Source: Thermoproteota archaeon
GTDB lineage: Archaea > Korarchaeota > Korarchaeia > Korarchaeales > Korarchaeaceae
Reading direction: 5' to 3'
DNA: 9,538 nucleotides
NCBI GenBank assembly: GCA_015521385.1
Contig: WAOH01000032.1
Span: 1 to 9,538 of the forward strand
The notes under the pieces: model-generated
The model's input: only the letters and a program-made list of their open reading frames with translations
The model's database searches: none
What the model was told of the DNA's origin: nothing
Part shown: in pieces, positions 1 to 5,817 of the stretch
How positions within the stretch are numbered: position 1 is the first letter of the stretch
Layout of the letters: each line of letters opens with the position of its first letter
Translations under genes and position numbers: made by a program

Positions 1-650
1 GCAAGTCCACCCTCCTGAGGCTCCTGAACGGGTTGATACCTCACTTCTACAGGGGGGAGATGAAGGGGAGGGTTCTGGTGGATGGAGTGGACACTAGGGA
101 CGTCAGCGTAGCGCAGCTGTCCAGGAAGGTGGGTCTGGTGTTCCAGAATCCGGAACACATGTTCTTCTCCGAGACCGTTTACGAGGAAGTATCCTTCGGC
201 CCCAAATCGATTGGGATGGATCCGGGAGAGATCAAGGAATCGGTCAAGTGGGCCTTGGAAGAGGTGGGGCTCTGGGAGCTGAGGGATAGGAGCCCCTGGT
301 CCCTGAGCGGTGGGGAGATGAAGAGGCTCTCCATAGCCTGCATCCTCTCGATGAAGCCCGAGCTCTTGGCGGTCGACGAGCCCACAATAGGGCAGGACAA
401 CCTCTCGAAGGAGTCACTGTCCCAGATATTCAGGAGGATGAGGGAAGAGGGGAGGGGAGTCGTGATCGTGACTCATGACTTGGAGTGGTTGGACGAACTC
501 GGCCCGGATGAGGTGGTGGTGCTCCGATACGGGATCGTGACGAGAAGGGGGAATCCTCACGAGATATTCTCCGATGTGAGAAACCTCGCTACCAACGGTC
601 TGATCCCTCCCTACAGGTACATAGTGGAGTCTCTGCTCGAGGTGGGCTGA
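1..650 (+). CDS. ecfA: ECF transporter ATPase subunit (EcfA), 5'-truncated
   Basis: This is a cytoplasmic ABC ATPase that powers an energy-coupling factor importer for a vitamin or metal. The open frame enters from the window edge. Its first whole codon (nt 3) is the Walker A lysine followed by STLL, so the true start lies upstream. The TTG at nt 33 is an internal Leu codon, not a start. Visible motifs are the Q-loop FQNPEH (nt 141-158, followed by FFSETVYEEVSFGP as in EcfA proteins), the signature LSGGE (nt 303-317), Walker B LLAVDEP (nt 363-383) and the switch VTHD with its His at nt 474-476. The stop codon ends 1 nt before the EcfT start, so the two genes are co-transcribed and probably translationally coupled. 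About 216 codons are present; the missing N-terminus should hold the A-loop and the first part of Walker A. The substrate cannot be told because no S component is in the window. Confidence 0.9.
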   Translation, partial: KSTLLRLLNGLIPHFYRGEMKGRVLVDGVDTRDVSVAQLSRKVGLVFQNPEHMFFSETVYEEVSFGPKSIGMDPGEIKESVKWALEEVGLWELRDRSPWSLSGGEMKRLSIACILSMKPELLAVDEPTIGQDNLSKESLSQIFRRMREEGRGVVIVTHDLEWLDELGPDEVVVLRYGIVTRRGNPHEIFSDVRNLATNGLIPPYRYIVESLLEVG

Positions 651-651
651 A

Positions 652-1419
652 ATGTTCGATCCTATGGGGATGGTGGAGATATTCAGGACCCAGGTGGGGG
701 AGACCCCTTATTCCAGGCTCAACCCGCTCACGAAGTTCATCCTCTTCGCCACGTTCATAGCCCTCCCGCTGATCAGCGCGTCACTGATAATGCAGGTGTT
801 CTCGCTCGTTGCTCAAATACCACTAATCATCCTATCGAAATCCGAGAAGAGGGTGAAGAGGTCCCTCAAGGCCTCCCTTCTCTTCATCGTGGTCCTCGTG
901 GTACTCAATTACCTCACCACCCACAGTATGGAGTTCAGCCTTGCTATGGTGCTGAGATTAGTCAGCATGATAATAGCCTCCGCCATATTCATGACCGGGA
1001 CTAGTCCCGCTGAGATAGGCGACCTATTAACCAAGCTCAGGGTCCCCCTTCAGATAACATTCTCCTTCGTGATAGCCCTTAGGTTCATCCCCGTGCTAGC
1101 TGACGACGTCGTGATGATAATAACATCGCAGGTAAGCAGGGGTTACGAGTTGGAGAAGGGGAGCTTCGTAGAGAGGGTGAAGCGGCTCGTCCCGATACTC
1201 ATTCCCATGATAATCATAGCGATAAGGAGGGGGCACCAACTGGCGGAGGCTCTGGAGACGAAGGCCTTCGGGGCGATCGAGAGGAGGAGCAGCTACGTAG
1301 TTTACGAGTACGAGAGGGGCGACTGGATACTCTTGATCTACGCCGTAGCCGTGCTTGCCTTCGGCATATTCTTGGGGACACTCACCCCACAATTTCAACT
1401 CCTTCCCCTCCAACGTTAA
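652..1419 (+). CDS. ecfT: ECF transporter transmembrane subunit EcfT
   Basis: This is the membrane scaffold subunit that couples EcfA ATPases to a substrate-binding S component. The 255-aa length is normal for the family. Hydrophobic segments appear near residues 29-60 (probably two), 74-88, 98-114, 135-150, 179-191 and 226-242. Between the later segments is the cytoplasmic coupling region with the two short family motifs: SRGYELEKG (162-170, an x-R-G motif) and ALETKAFGA (200-208, the second conserved helix). These motifs insert into grooves of the ATPases. The ATG start follows the EcfA stop (nt 648-650) with 1 nt between, so this is the distal gene of the uptake operon. The N-terminal SRLNPLTKF (21-29) is typical of EcfT/CbiQ proteins. 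The identification is firm; the transported compound is unknown. Confidence 0.9.
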   Translation: MFDPMGMVEIFRTQVGETPYSRLNPLTKFILFATFIALPLISASLIMQVFSLVAQIPLIILSKSEKRVKRSLKASLLFIVVLVVLNYLTTHSMEFSLAMVLRLVSMIIASAIFMTGTSPAEIGDLLTKLRVPLQITFSFVIALRFIPVLADDVVMIITSQVSRGYELEKGSFVERVKRLVPILIPMIIIAIRRGHQLAEALETKAFGAIERRSSYVVYEYERGDWILLIYAVAVLAFGIFLGTLTPQFQLLPLQR

Positions 1420-1423
1420 GGCG

Positions 1424-1528
1424 GTGGACAGGAAATACCTCCACTTCCTTTCCATCCACTCCCGTGCGGAGTTGAAGGAGTTGAACATGAGGGGGGACTC
1501 TCCCCCGGAGTTGACAGAATGGAAATGA
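1424..1528 (+). CDS. possible micro-ORF downstream of ecfT (34 aa)
   Basis: This short open frame begins with GTG five bases after the ecfT stop and ends at TGA 1526-1528. Its peptide starts VDRKYLHFLSIHSRAELKEL and ends in RGDSPPELTEWK. The composition looks protein-like (charged helix, then a Pro-rich end), and the frame stays open upstream into the last bases of ecfT in the +1 register. There is no convincing ribosome-binding site (only AAGGCG just before), and I recognise no family. It could be a real small protein translated by re-initiation after ecfT, the remnant of an alternative EcfT C-terminus in another frame, or chance. The hairpin at 1492-1506 lies within it. Confidence 0.22.
   Translation: MDRKYLHFLSIHSRAELKELNMRGDSPPELTEWK
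1492..1506 (+). terminator. GC hairpin after ecfT
   Basis: GGGGGA (1492-1497) pairs perfectly with TCCCCC (1501-1506) around a 3-nt loop. It lies about 75 nt after the ecfT stop and before the AT-rich region. It is not followed by a T-run, so it is not a classical archaeal terminator. It may mark the transcript end, be an mRNA 3' structure, or be incidental to the micro-ORF it overlaps. Confidence 0.25.
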
Positions 1529-1541
1529 TGCGCATCGGGTT

Positions 1542-1557
1542 ATAATAAGGTTATTAT
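1542..1557. repeat. 7-bp inverted repeat in AT-rich region before orc1
   Basis: ATAATAA (1542-1548) and TTATTAT (1551-1557) are perfect reverse complements separated by GG. The repeat lies 116 nt upstream of the orc1/cdc6 start, at the left end of an 80-nt block (1541-1620) with only 21 G/C bases. It could be an operator or part of an unwinding element. Confidence 0.5.
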
Positions 1558-1582
1558 CATCTGAAACTTATCATCTTATCAT
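1554..1582. repeat. three TTATCAT direct repeats
   Basis: TTATCAT occurs at 1554-1560, 1568-1574 and 1576-1582; the first two are followed by CT. They partly overlap the neighbouring inverted repeat and sit in the same AT-rich block. Iterated short repeats beside an initiator gene recall origin iterons or a transcription-factor array. No function is proven. Confidence 0.45.
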
Positions 1583-1593
1583 TGGAACTCTTT

Positions 1594-1620
1594 GTCTTTA
1601 AAAAGGCACCAACTTTAAAT
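1594..1620 (+). promoter_or_regulatory. putative orc1/cdc6 promoter elements
   Basis: Two TATA-like stretches are visible: CTTTAAAAAGG (1596-1606) and ACTTTAAATCC (1612-1622). From the second, transcription would start near 1640, giving a leader of roughly 30 nt that contains GGAGG (1656-1660) and GAGGT (1665-1669) before the ATG at 1673. Unlike several other genes in this window, orc1 therefore appears to have a leadered mRNA with a Shine-Dalgarno site. Confidence 0.4.
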
Positions 1621-1672
1621 CCTCCAGAGGCAATACAACTTATTCAGGTCCGGGCGGAGGGGAAGAGGTCGG

Positions 1673-2857
1673 ATGCCGTTGGATGAGGCGTTTATCGATA
1701 CTTCTTACATGTCTTACACCATAATTAAGGATAAGCGGGTCCTGAGGGACTCCTATATACCTGACACCCTGCCCGGCAGGGAGCAGCAGATATTCCAATT
1801 CTCGAGGATACTCTCCGATCTACTGGTTGATCAGCCTCCCAGCGATGTAGCTTTCATAGGGAAACCGGGTACGGGGAAAACAGCAGTCGTGAAGCACGTG
1901 ATCAAGAAGTACAGGAACGAGTACCCGAACCTCAGGGCTAAATTCGCATACGTCAACTGCAGCCAAGCCACCACAGCTTACAGGGTCCTCTACCAGCTCA
2001 ACCGGTCCATGGGCGTCTTGGTACCACCATCCGGATACCCCTTCGATGTACTCTGGGACAAGTTCGTTGACGCTTACACGAGCTCCAATTCTAGGCTGGT
2101 GATAGTCCTCGACGAGGTTGACTTACTGGTGAAGAGGGATGGGGGGAGGTTGCTGTACGCCCTCACTAGGTTGAACTACGACCTTCCTGAGGAACTGAGC
2201 ATAAGCTTGGTCGTAATCAGCAACACGATGGACTTCTTGGAGAGGCTTGATCCTAGGGAGAGGAGCAGCTTCGAACCGAATAGGCTGCAATTCCCGCCCT
2301 ACAACCACCCCCAACTGTACCAGATACTAAGGCAGAGGGCCGACTTGGGACTCAAGGTCGGGACGTGGGAGGACGAGGCCCTTCAGTACATAGCCAGCAG
2401 AGTGGCCCAGGAGTCGGGCGATGCCAGGAGGGCCATAGATATATTGAGGATGGCTGCTGAGCTGGCCGAGAGTGAGAGGGCCGAGAAGCTGACGAAGGAG
2501 CATGCGATCATGGCTGTGGACACAGTTAACGAGGAGGAGGTGTCGATAACCGTGAGGACCCTGCCGCTCCATCACAGGCTAATACTCGCCGCCATAGCCG
2601 ATGTCCTCGAGCGACCAGTGGTCAGGGCTGGAACCGGCACCATCTACCGCGCGTACGAGCAGAGGGCTCACCTGTACGGAGTGAAACCGCTGACCATGAG
2701 GAGGGTGTCAGGCATACTGAGGGAGCTCGAGTCCCAGGGTCTCATCGAGATAGAGATGCAGTACGGGGGCGCCAGGGGGAACACGAAGGTTGTCAAGAAG
2801 ATGGCCCTTCCCCTCAGGCAGATGAGGAACCTCCTGGCTCAGATGGGTATAAGGTGA
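1673..2857 (+). CDS. cdc6: Orc1/Cdc6 replication initiator ATPase
   Basis: This is an archaeal Orc1/Cdc6 protein. It binds replication origins as an ATP-bound AAA+ protein and recruits the MCM helicase. At 394 aa it has the usual family length. Visible elements are Walker A GKPGTGKT (63-70), Walker B VIVLDEVD (143-150), sensor 1 SNT (183-185), an arginine-rich DPRERSSF stretch (193-200) followed by LQFPPY, and sensor 2 GDARRAID (249-256). A C-terminal winged-helix region spans about 300-394 and includes MRRVSGILRELESQGLI. All ATPase motifs are intact, so this should be a functional initiator. The start is supported by GAGGT three bases upstream and GGAGG a little further up. The stop directly abuts the stop of the convergent PolD small subunit gene. 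Its upstream region is the best origin candidate in the window. Confidence 0.95.
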   Translation: MPLDEAFIDTSYMSYTIIKDKRVLRDSYIPDTLPGREQQIFQFSRILSDLLVDQPPSDVAFIGKPGTGKTAVVKHVIKKYRNEYPNLRAKFAYVNCSQATTAYRVLYQLNRSMGVLVPPSGYPFDVLWDKFVDAYTSSNSRLVIVLDEVDLLVKRDGGRLLYALTRLNYDLPEELSISLVVISNTMDFLERLDPRERSSFEPNRLQFPPYNHPQLYQILRQRADLGLKVGTWEDEALQYIASRVAQESGDARRAIDILRMAAELAESERAEKLTKEHAIMAVDTVNEEEVSITVRTLPLHHRLILAAIADVLERPVVRAGTGTIYRAYEQRAHLYGVKPLTMRRVSGILRELESQGLIEIEMQYGGARGNTKVVKKMALPLRQMRNLLAQMGIR

Positions 2858-4291
2858 TCACGAGGAGAAGTCCTTCACCTCAACCTCCCTACTCTTTAGG
2901 TCGAGTATCGGGGCCTTCCCCACCGTCACCTCGATCCCCAAGCTCTTTATGTAGGGAGTCTCGTTCTCGAACGTCCCGGAGTTAACGATCTTCACCCCGT
3001 TATACTCCCCCACTCCGTAGACGTGGATGTGGCCGACGTGGAGGACGTGAGGGACCTGATCTATGAGAAGCCAGTCCTCACTCTCCGGAGCTATCGGGTG
3101 TTCCCCGTAAATCGGGGCCAGATGCCTGAGCCTGAGGATCCATCTCATAGCCTCAACCACGGTCTCGGGCCTTATGGGCTGCAACCCGGGGATGTGCTTG
3201 AATACGGCGTTCAGGCTCCTCCCGTGGTAGAGGAGGATCCTAACATCACCTATGCCGATCATCGCTGGGTTCGGCAGGGCTATGAGATCAGGTCTGACCT
3301 CCAGAAGGTGATCCAGGTACTCCTCCGGAACGACGGGCTGGGGCTCAGCCTGCCTAACGGGTTCGTGATTGCCGGGTATGTAGATAACCTTGACATCCCT
3401 AGGGATCCTCTCGAGGAAGCTCGAAGCCAGCTGAAACTGCTTGTACACGTCGACTATCTTCAGCTCCTCCTCTTGGTTGGGGTAAACGCCTATACCATCA
3501 ACTAGATCCCCGCAGATCACCAAGAACTTCACATCCTTAGCGTACTTGCTGTTCAACCATCTCACGAACCTCTCGAAAGCCTGCTCATTGAAGTACCTGC
3601 TCCCCATATGGATGTCGCTTATGAGGGCGACTTTTCCGGAGGCCGAGCCCGGCTCGACCAGCTCACCATTGAGATCAGGGATCCTGAAACTGTCGGCGTA
3701 GAGTCTTCCGTTAATGAAGGTTCCTTTAATGGCTATCACACTATCTACGGGAATCTTGTCGGCCTTATCCCAGTAACGGCTTCCCTTCTTGAATATGACG
3801 GGGATCGAGCCGCTCTCGTCATCGATCACTATCCTGATCGAGAAGTCCCTCAGGACCCGCTTCTCGAGTATCATCCCCACTACCAGTACCCTGTCTCCAT
3901 TTCTCGACGTAGAGTTCAAGAGGTTCGATATAGGGATGGGATCCACACCACTCTTTTTCACGAGAAGCGATTTCAGGAATTGAAACCTCCTCCTCATGAG
4001 TTCTATGAACTCATCGGAGCTCCCCTTTACCCCCAAATTTGTGGGGGACTTGATGATGCGAACCCCCCCTACATCCTCCCCTGTCTCGTAAAGCCGCCTC
4101 TCTGCGCGCTTCTTTATCCTCTTCAAGGCTTCCTTCAAATCTTCTAACTCTATTACGGCCTTATCTGGGACGGAATCGAGCAAGGAGTCCAGCTCTTCAA
4201 GGTTGCGTTCTAGTAGGAATGCCAGAGCCTCCGGAGATATGTTGTAGCCCCTGCTGAGCACCTTTCTGACAACTTCTACCTGCTGAGCCAT
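2858..4291 (-). CDS. dpoB: DNA polymerase D small subunit DP1 (exonuclease subunit)
   Basis: This is the small subunit of the archaeal family D replicative polymerase. It partners the large DP2 subunit (not in this window) and supplies 3'-5' proofreading through a Mre11-like phosphoesterase domain. The N-terminal about 110 residues are a helical, variable region. An OB-fold follows (about 133-205, VLVVGMILEKRVL...ADSFRIPD). The metallophosphoesterase domain (about 219-477) keeps its metal-binding motifs: SDIHMGS (225-231), GDLVDGIG (261-268), GNHE (307-310), YHGRS (355-359) and HVGHIH (418-423). No catalytic motif looks lost. The 477-aa length is within the shorter range known for DP1. The ATG at 4291 is preceded about 30 nt upstream by a weak TATA-like CCTTTTTAG, so the mRNA may be leaderless. 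It is convergent with orc1/cdc6 with no spacer, and lies downstream of the DUF429 gene on the same strand (47-nt gap). Confidence 0.95.
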   Translation of the reverse strand: MAQQVEVVRKVLSRGYNISPEALAFLLERNLEELDSLLDSVPDKAVIELEDLKEALKRIKKRAERRLYETGEDVGGVRIIKSPTNLGVKGSSDEFIELMRRRFQFLKSLLVKKSGVDPIPISNLLNSTSRNGDRVLVVGMILEKRVLRDFSIRIVIDDESGSIPVIFKKGSRYWDKADKIPVDSVIAIKGTFINGRLYADSFRIPDLNGELVEPGSASGKVALISDIHMGSRYFNEQAFERFVRWLNSKYAKDVKFLVICGDLVDGIGVYPNQEEELKIVDVYKQFQLASSFLERIPRDVKVIYIPGNHEPVRQAEPQPVVPEEYLDHLLEVRPDLIALPNPAMIGIGDVRILLYHGRSLNAVFKHIPGLQPIRPETVVEAMRWILRLRHLAPIYGEHPIAPESEDWLLIDQVPHVLHVGHIHVYGVGEYNGVKIVNSGTFENETPYIKSLGIEVTVGKAPILDLKSREVEVKDFSS

Positions 4292-4315
4292 CCGGGGTTA
4301 GCTGATCCATCGACA

Positions 4316-4324
4316 CTAAAAAGG
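4316..4324 (-). promoter_or_regulatory. weak TATA-like box for dpoB
   Basis: On the minus strand CCTTTTTAG lies about 30 nt before the dpoB ATG, the same spacing seen at three clearer promoters in this window. The match to a TATA box is poor. dpoB may instead be read from the upstream DUF429/GPN transcript. Confidence 0.3.
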
Positions 4325-4338
4325 TGATCGCGCTCCGT

Positions 4339-4920
4339 TCAAGTGAGATCACTCGTGAGATCCAAATCTCCGAGCCTCAATCCCGGCCTAGGTAGCACCA
4401 TCGACCCTTCTTCTCCTTCGAAGAGCTCGACCTCTCCCCTAAGGTACAGGATACCAACGAGCAGGCATATGAGGGCATCCTCATCGTCCCTACTGATCGG
4501 TGGGCCTGGCGTGAAACCCACCTTTGATAGCAGGGAGATCACATGGTCTCGCGTCGTTCCGAGGGCTCTCAGCGCCGAGGACGGGTGGGTCTCCAGCACC
4601 TCCACCCCTCTACTCTCCAGCTTGACCCTCAGTCTAGATCCCATAAGCGCTAACTCCCTCATCGGACCCTCCTTCATGGGTAGGAGCCTATATCCCCTCG
4701 ATAGTACAGCCCTCTCGAAGTCCCTGAATGCTCCCTCCCTCGGTAGAGAGAGGGGAGCATCTATGACGACTAGTCTGGCCTCCAGATCGCTCTCCAGTAA
4801 CTTACGAGGGTCCATCCTCCACAGCCTTATCCTACCTCCCTTGGAGTAACCCGCCAGGGAGGAGGCCCTCCTGACAGCCAGATCTATCCCGATCAGGTCA
4901 TATCTCCGCAGGAGCACCAC
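4339..4920 (-). CDS. DUF429 family protein, predicted RNase H-fold nuclease
   Basis: This 193-aa protein matches the DUF429 pattern. It has an N-terminal GIDLA strand (11-15), an IDAPLSLP block (53-60), an R-x-x-D/E-like FRDFERAV stretch, the VEVLETHPSSALRALG segment (105-120), a late DDEDAL helix (145-150), and EGSMVLPRPG near the end. The family is predicted to have an RNase H-like fold with acidic residues in nuclease-like positions; its substrate is not established. The start is GTG at 4920 (a second GTG follows immediately). GAGGT just upstream is compatible, but spacing does not decide between the two. The gene overlaps the end of the GPN GTPase gene by 28 nt in another frame, implying translational coupling. 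Family assignment is fairly confident; function is inferred only from the fold. Confidence 0.75.
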   Translation of the reverse strand: MVLLRRYDLIGIDLAVRRASSLAGYSKGGRIRLWRMDPRKLLESDLEARLVVIDAPLSLPREGAFRDFERAVLSRGYRLLPMKEGPMRELALMGSRLRVKLESRGVEVLETHPSSALRALGTTRDHVISLLSKVGFTPGPPISRDDEDALICLLVGILYLRGEVELFEGEEGSMVLPRPGLRLGDLDLTSDLT

Positions 4921-5651
4921 ACCTCGCTGAGGAGGTCGAAGACCTCTTGATAATTCGTCCCCTCCTTGGCTGAGATGGTAACCACCCTGACCGGAGATTT
5001 GAAGGAAGAGATCGCCCTCACTAACTCCAGCAGCGCATCAGACAGGGTGCCCCCTCCAGCATCTATTCCGCTCACATCCCCCCTCAACACCTTCTCCCAG
5101 ATCTCATCGACGGTTTCCCCGCGCCAGATGTCCACCTTATTGAGCAGCGGTATCACAGTCACCCCCAGCTTCAACTCCAGTATCTTAGCCAGCAGAGCGG
5201 AGGTAACGACATCCTCCAACTCCCTGCCGGGTTCGTAGTCTCCCAAGAAGACGGCGGCCAGGTTGAGGCAGGAGGAGAGCCTCTCGCAGAGCACCCTGCC
5301 TAGGGGCCTGAAGGCGAATATCTCCATCTGTCCCGGGGTATCTATCACCAGGTGATCGCAATTTAGCGAGCAGATGGATCCGACTATCTCATCCATCCTG
5401 TCCACCATGATCTCCGCCGCCCTCACCAGAGCGCCGTTGGGACCCAGACCCTCCCCCCTCATTATCTCCTCCACGCTGACTAGTTCCCTCACGTCGTAAT
5501 CTGGCCTGTACGGTAGGCTCAGCACCCCAGGATCCAGGTTGGCGGTGCAGCTCCGGAGAGGCATGAACCTCCTCCTGAGCCACTCCGAGTAGCTCGCGGT
5601 GAACGTTGTCTTTCCGGATCCTGCAGTCCCCAAGACGATAGCGGCGTCCAT
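4893..5651 (-). CDS. GPN-loop GTPase
   Basis: This is a homodimer-type GTPase of the GPN/XAB1 family. The eukaryotic relatives assist assembly or nuclear import of RNA polymerase II; the archaeal role is not settled. The 252-aa length is typical. Motifs are the P-loop GTAGSGKTT (8-16), the diagnostic G70-P71-N72 loop within GLGPNGAL, G3 DTPGQ (104-108), G4 NKVD (171-174) and G5 SAK (227-229). The ATG at 5651 is preceded by GGTGAT (minus strand, 5660-5655) three bases away, complementary to the archaeal 16S 3' end. The C-terminus ends in CSCGDMT and overlaps the DUF429 start. The gene lies downstream of a tRNA on the opposite strand. Any transcript coming from ValRS would have to run antisense through that tRNA, so a weak own promoter near 5683-5690 is plausible. 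Confidence 0.92.
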   Translation of the reverse strand: MDAAIVLGTAGSGKTTFTASYSEWLRRRFMPLRSCTANLDPGVLSLPYRPDYDVRELVSVEEIMRGEGLGPNGALVRAAEIMVDRMDEIVGSICSLNCDHLVIDTPGQMEIFAFRPLGRVLCERLSSCLNLAAVFLGDYEPGRELEDVVTSALLAKILELKLGVTVIPLLNKVDIWRGETVDEIWEKVLRGDVSGIDAGGGTLSDALLELVRAISSFKSPVRVVTISAKEGTNYQEVFDLLSEVWCSCGDMT

Positions 5652-5654
5652 CCC

Positions 5655-5660
5655 ATCACC
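5655..5660 (-). promoter_or_regulatory. Shine-Dalgarno site of the GPN GTPase
   Basis: GGTGAT read on the minus strand lies 3 nt before the ATG at 5651. It is a perfect complement of the archaeal anti-Shine-Dalgarno core AUCACC. A nearby out-of-frame ATG at 5656-5654 is not used. Confidence 0.6.
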
Positions 5661-5666
5661 CCAACA

Positions 5667-5673
5667 TTTATAG
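5667..5673 (+). promoter_or_regulatory. TATA box of the tRNA-Ser gene
   Basis: TTTATAG on the plus strand lies 40 nt before the tRNA 5' end, so transcription would start about 10 nt before the mature tRNA. Read on the minus strand the same bases (CTATAAA) would place a start inside the GPN gene, so the tRNA assignment fits better. Confidence 0.5.
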
Positions 5674-5706
5674 CCCCGGAGATCAAAAGGGAAGTGGCGG
5701 GGTAGA

Positions 5707-5816
5707 GCCGGGGTACCCTAGCCAGAGGGCCCAGGCGCCCGGCGAAGCAAGGGGCCGGACTCGAGATCCGGTGGCCCTCACGGGCCTCGTGGGTTCGAAT
5801 CCCACCCCCGGCGCCA
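5707..5816 (+). tRNA. tRNA-Ser(CGA), type II, with encoded CCA and D-arm insertion
   Basis: The cloverleaf is clear. The acceptor stem is GCCGGGG (5707-5713) / CCCCGGC (5806-5812), with discriminator G 5813 and encoded CCA 5814-5816. The anticodon arm is CCGGA / TCCGG around CTCGAGA, giving anticodon CGA (5762-5764), which reads UCG serine codons. The long variable arm GGCCC (5773-5777) / GGGCC (5782-5786) marks a class II tRNA. The T-arm is GTGGG TTCGAAT CCCAC (5789-5805). The D-stem is CCCT (5716-5719) / AGGG (5750-5753), but 30 nt lie between the strands instead of about 9; see the insertion entry. The tRNA is the only plus-strand gene within the 2858-8761 minus-strand block, and it ends 1 nt from the stop codon of the convergent valS. 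Confidence 0.9.
5726..5746 (+). other. D-loop insertion, probable non-canonical tRNA intron
   Basis: Removing these 21 nt leaves a normal D-loop with A14-G15-C16-C17-A-G18-G19-C20-A21 and an intact CCCT/AGGG D-stem. Boundaries are inferred from that restoration; a 19-nt excision about 3 nt further right is also possible. In the precursor, GCC (5721-5723) can pair with GGC (5741-5743) and GGGC (5727-5730) with GCCC (5737-5740). This forms an extended hairpin with a 3-nt AGA bulge and loop CCAGGC. I could not draw a canonical bulge-helix-bulge with both cuts. The alternative is an unspliced tRNA with a genuinely elongated D-arm. Confidence 0.5.
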
Positions 5817-5817
5817 C

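Larger units (their letters stand above)
1530..1672. other. candidate replication origin / orc1 upstream region
   Basis: This non-coding stretch lies immediately 5' of orc1/cdc6. Bases 1541-1620 are 26% G+C within an otherwise GC-rich window, and they carry the inverted and direct repeats listed separately. Archaeal origins are often next to an orc1/cdc6 gene and contain an AT-rich unwinding element flanked by origin recognition boxes. I did not find a clear box. The nearest resemblances are a GACAGGAAAT at 1427-1436 and a TTGGAAC at 1582-1588, both weak. The same bases must also hold the orc1 promoter, so AT-richness alone is not proof. Confidence 0.35.

Noticed and set aside
33..35. TTG as the start codon of the ECF ATPase
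   Set aside because: It is an internal Leu codon. The same frame continues upstream to the window edge and encodes the Walker A end KSTLLRLLNG, so the gene is truncated by the window rather than starting here.
1096..1488. Minus-strand 130-aa frame over the ecfT end
   Set aside because: It is antisense to the conserved coupling region of EcfT, and its Tyr/Pro/Leu-rich product has no recognisable domain.
1524..1564. C/D-box sRNA (ATGATG ... CTGA)
   Set aside because: The C box is imperfect, D' and C' boxes are missing, and no terminal stem is visible. The matches are expected by chance in AT-rich DNA.
1420..1600. Definite origin recognition boxes
   Set aside because: GACAGGAAAT (1427-1436) and TTGGAAC (1582-1588) match known ORB consensus only partially and are not arranged as inverted pairs around the AT-rich block.
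3023..4147. Plus-strand open frames over dpoB (3023-3505, 3608-4147)
   Set aside because: They are mirror frames of a well-conserved DP1 gene whose catalytic motifs run through the same bases.
4324..4352. GTGATC/GATCAC inverted repeat after the DUF429 gene as terminator
   Set aside because: It has only 6 bp arms with a 17-nt loop and no T-run. One arm lies in DUF429 coding sequence, so a terminator call is not supported.
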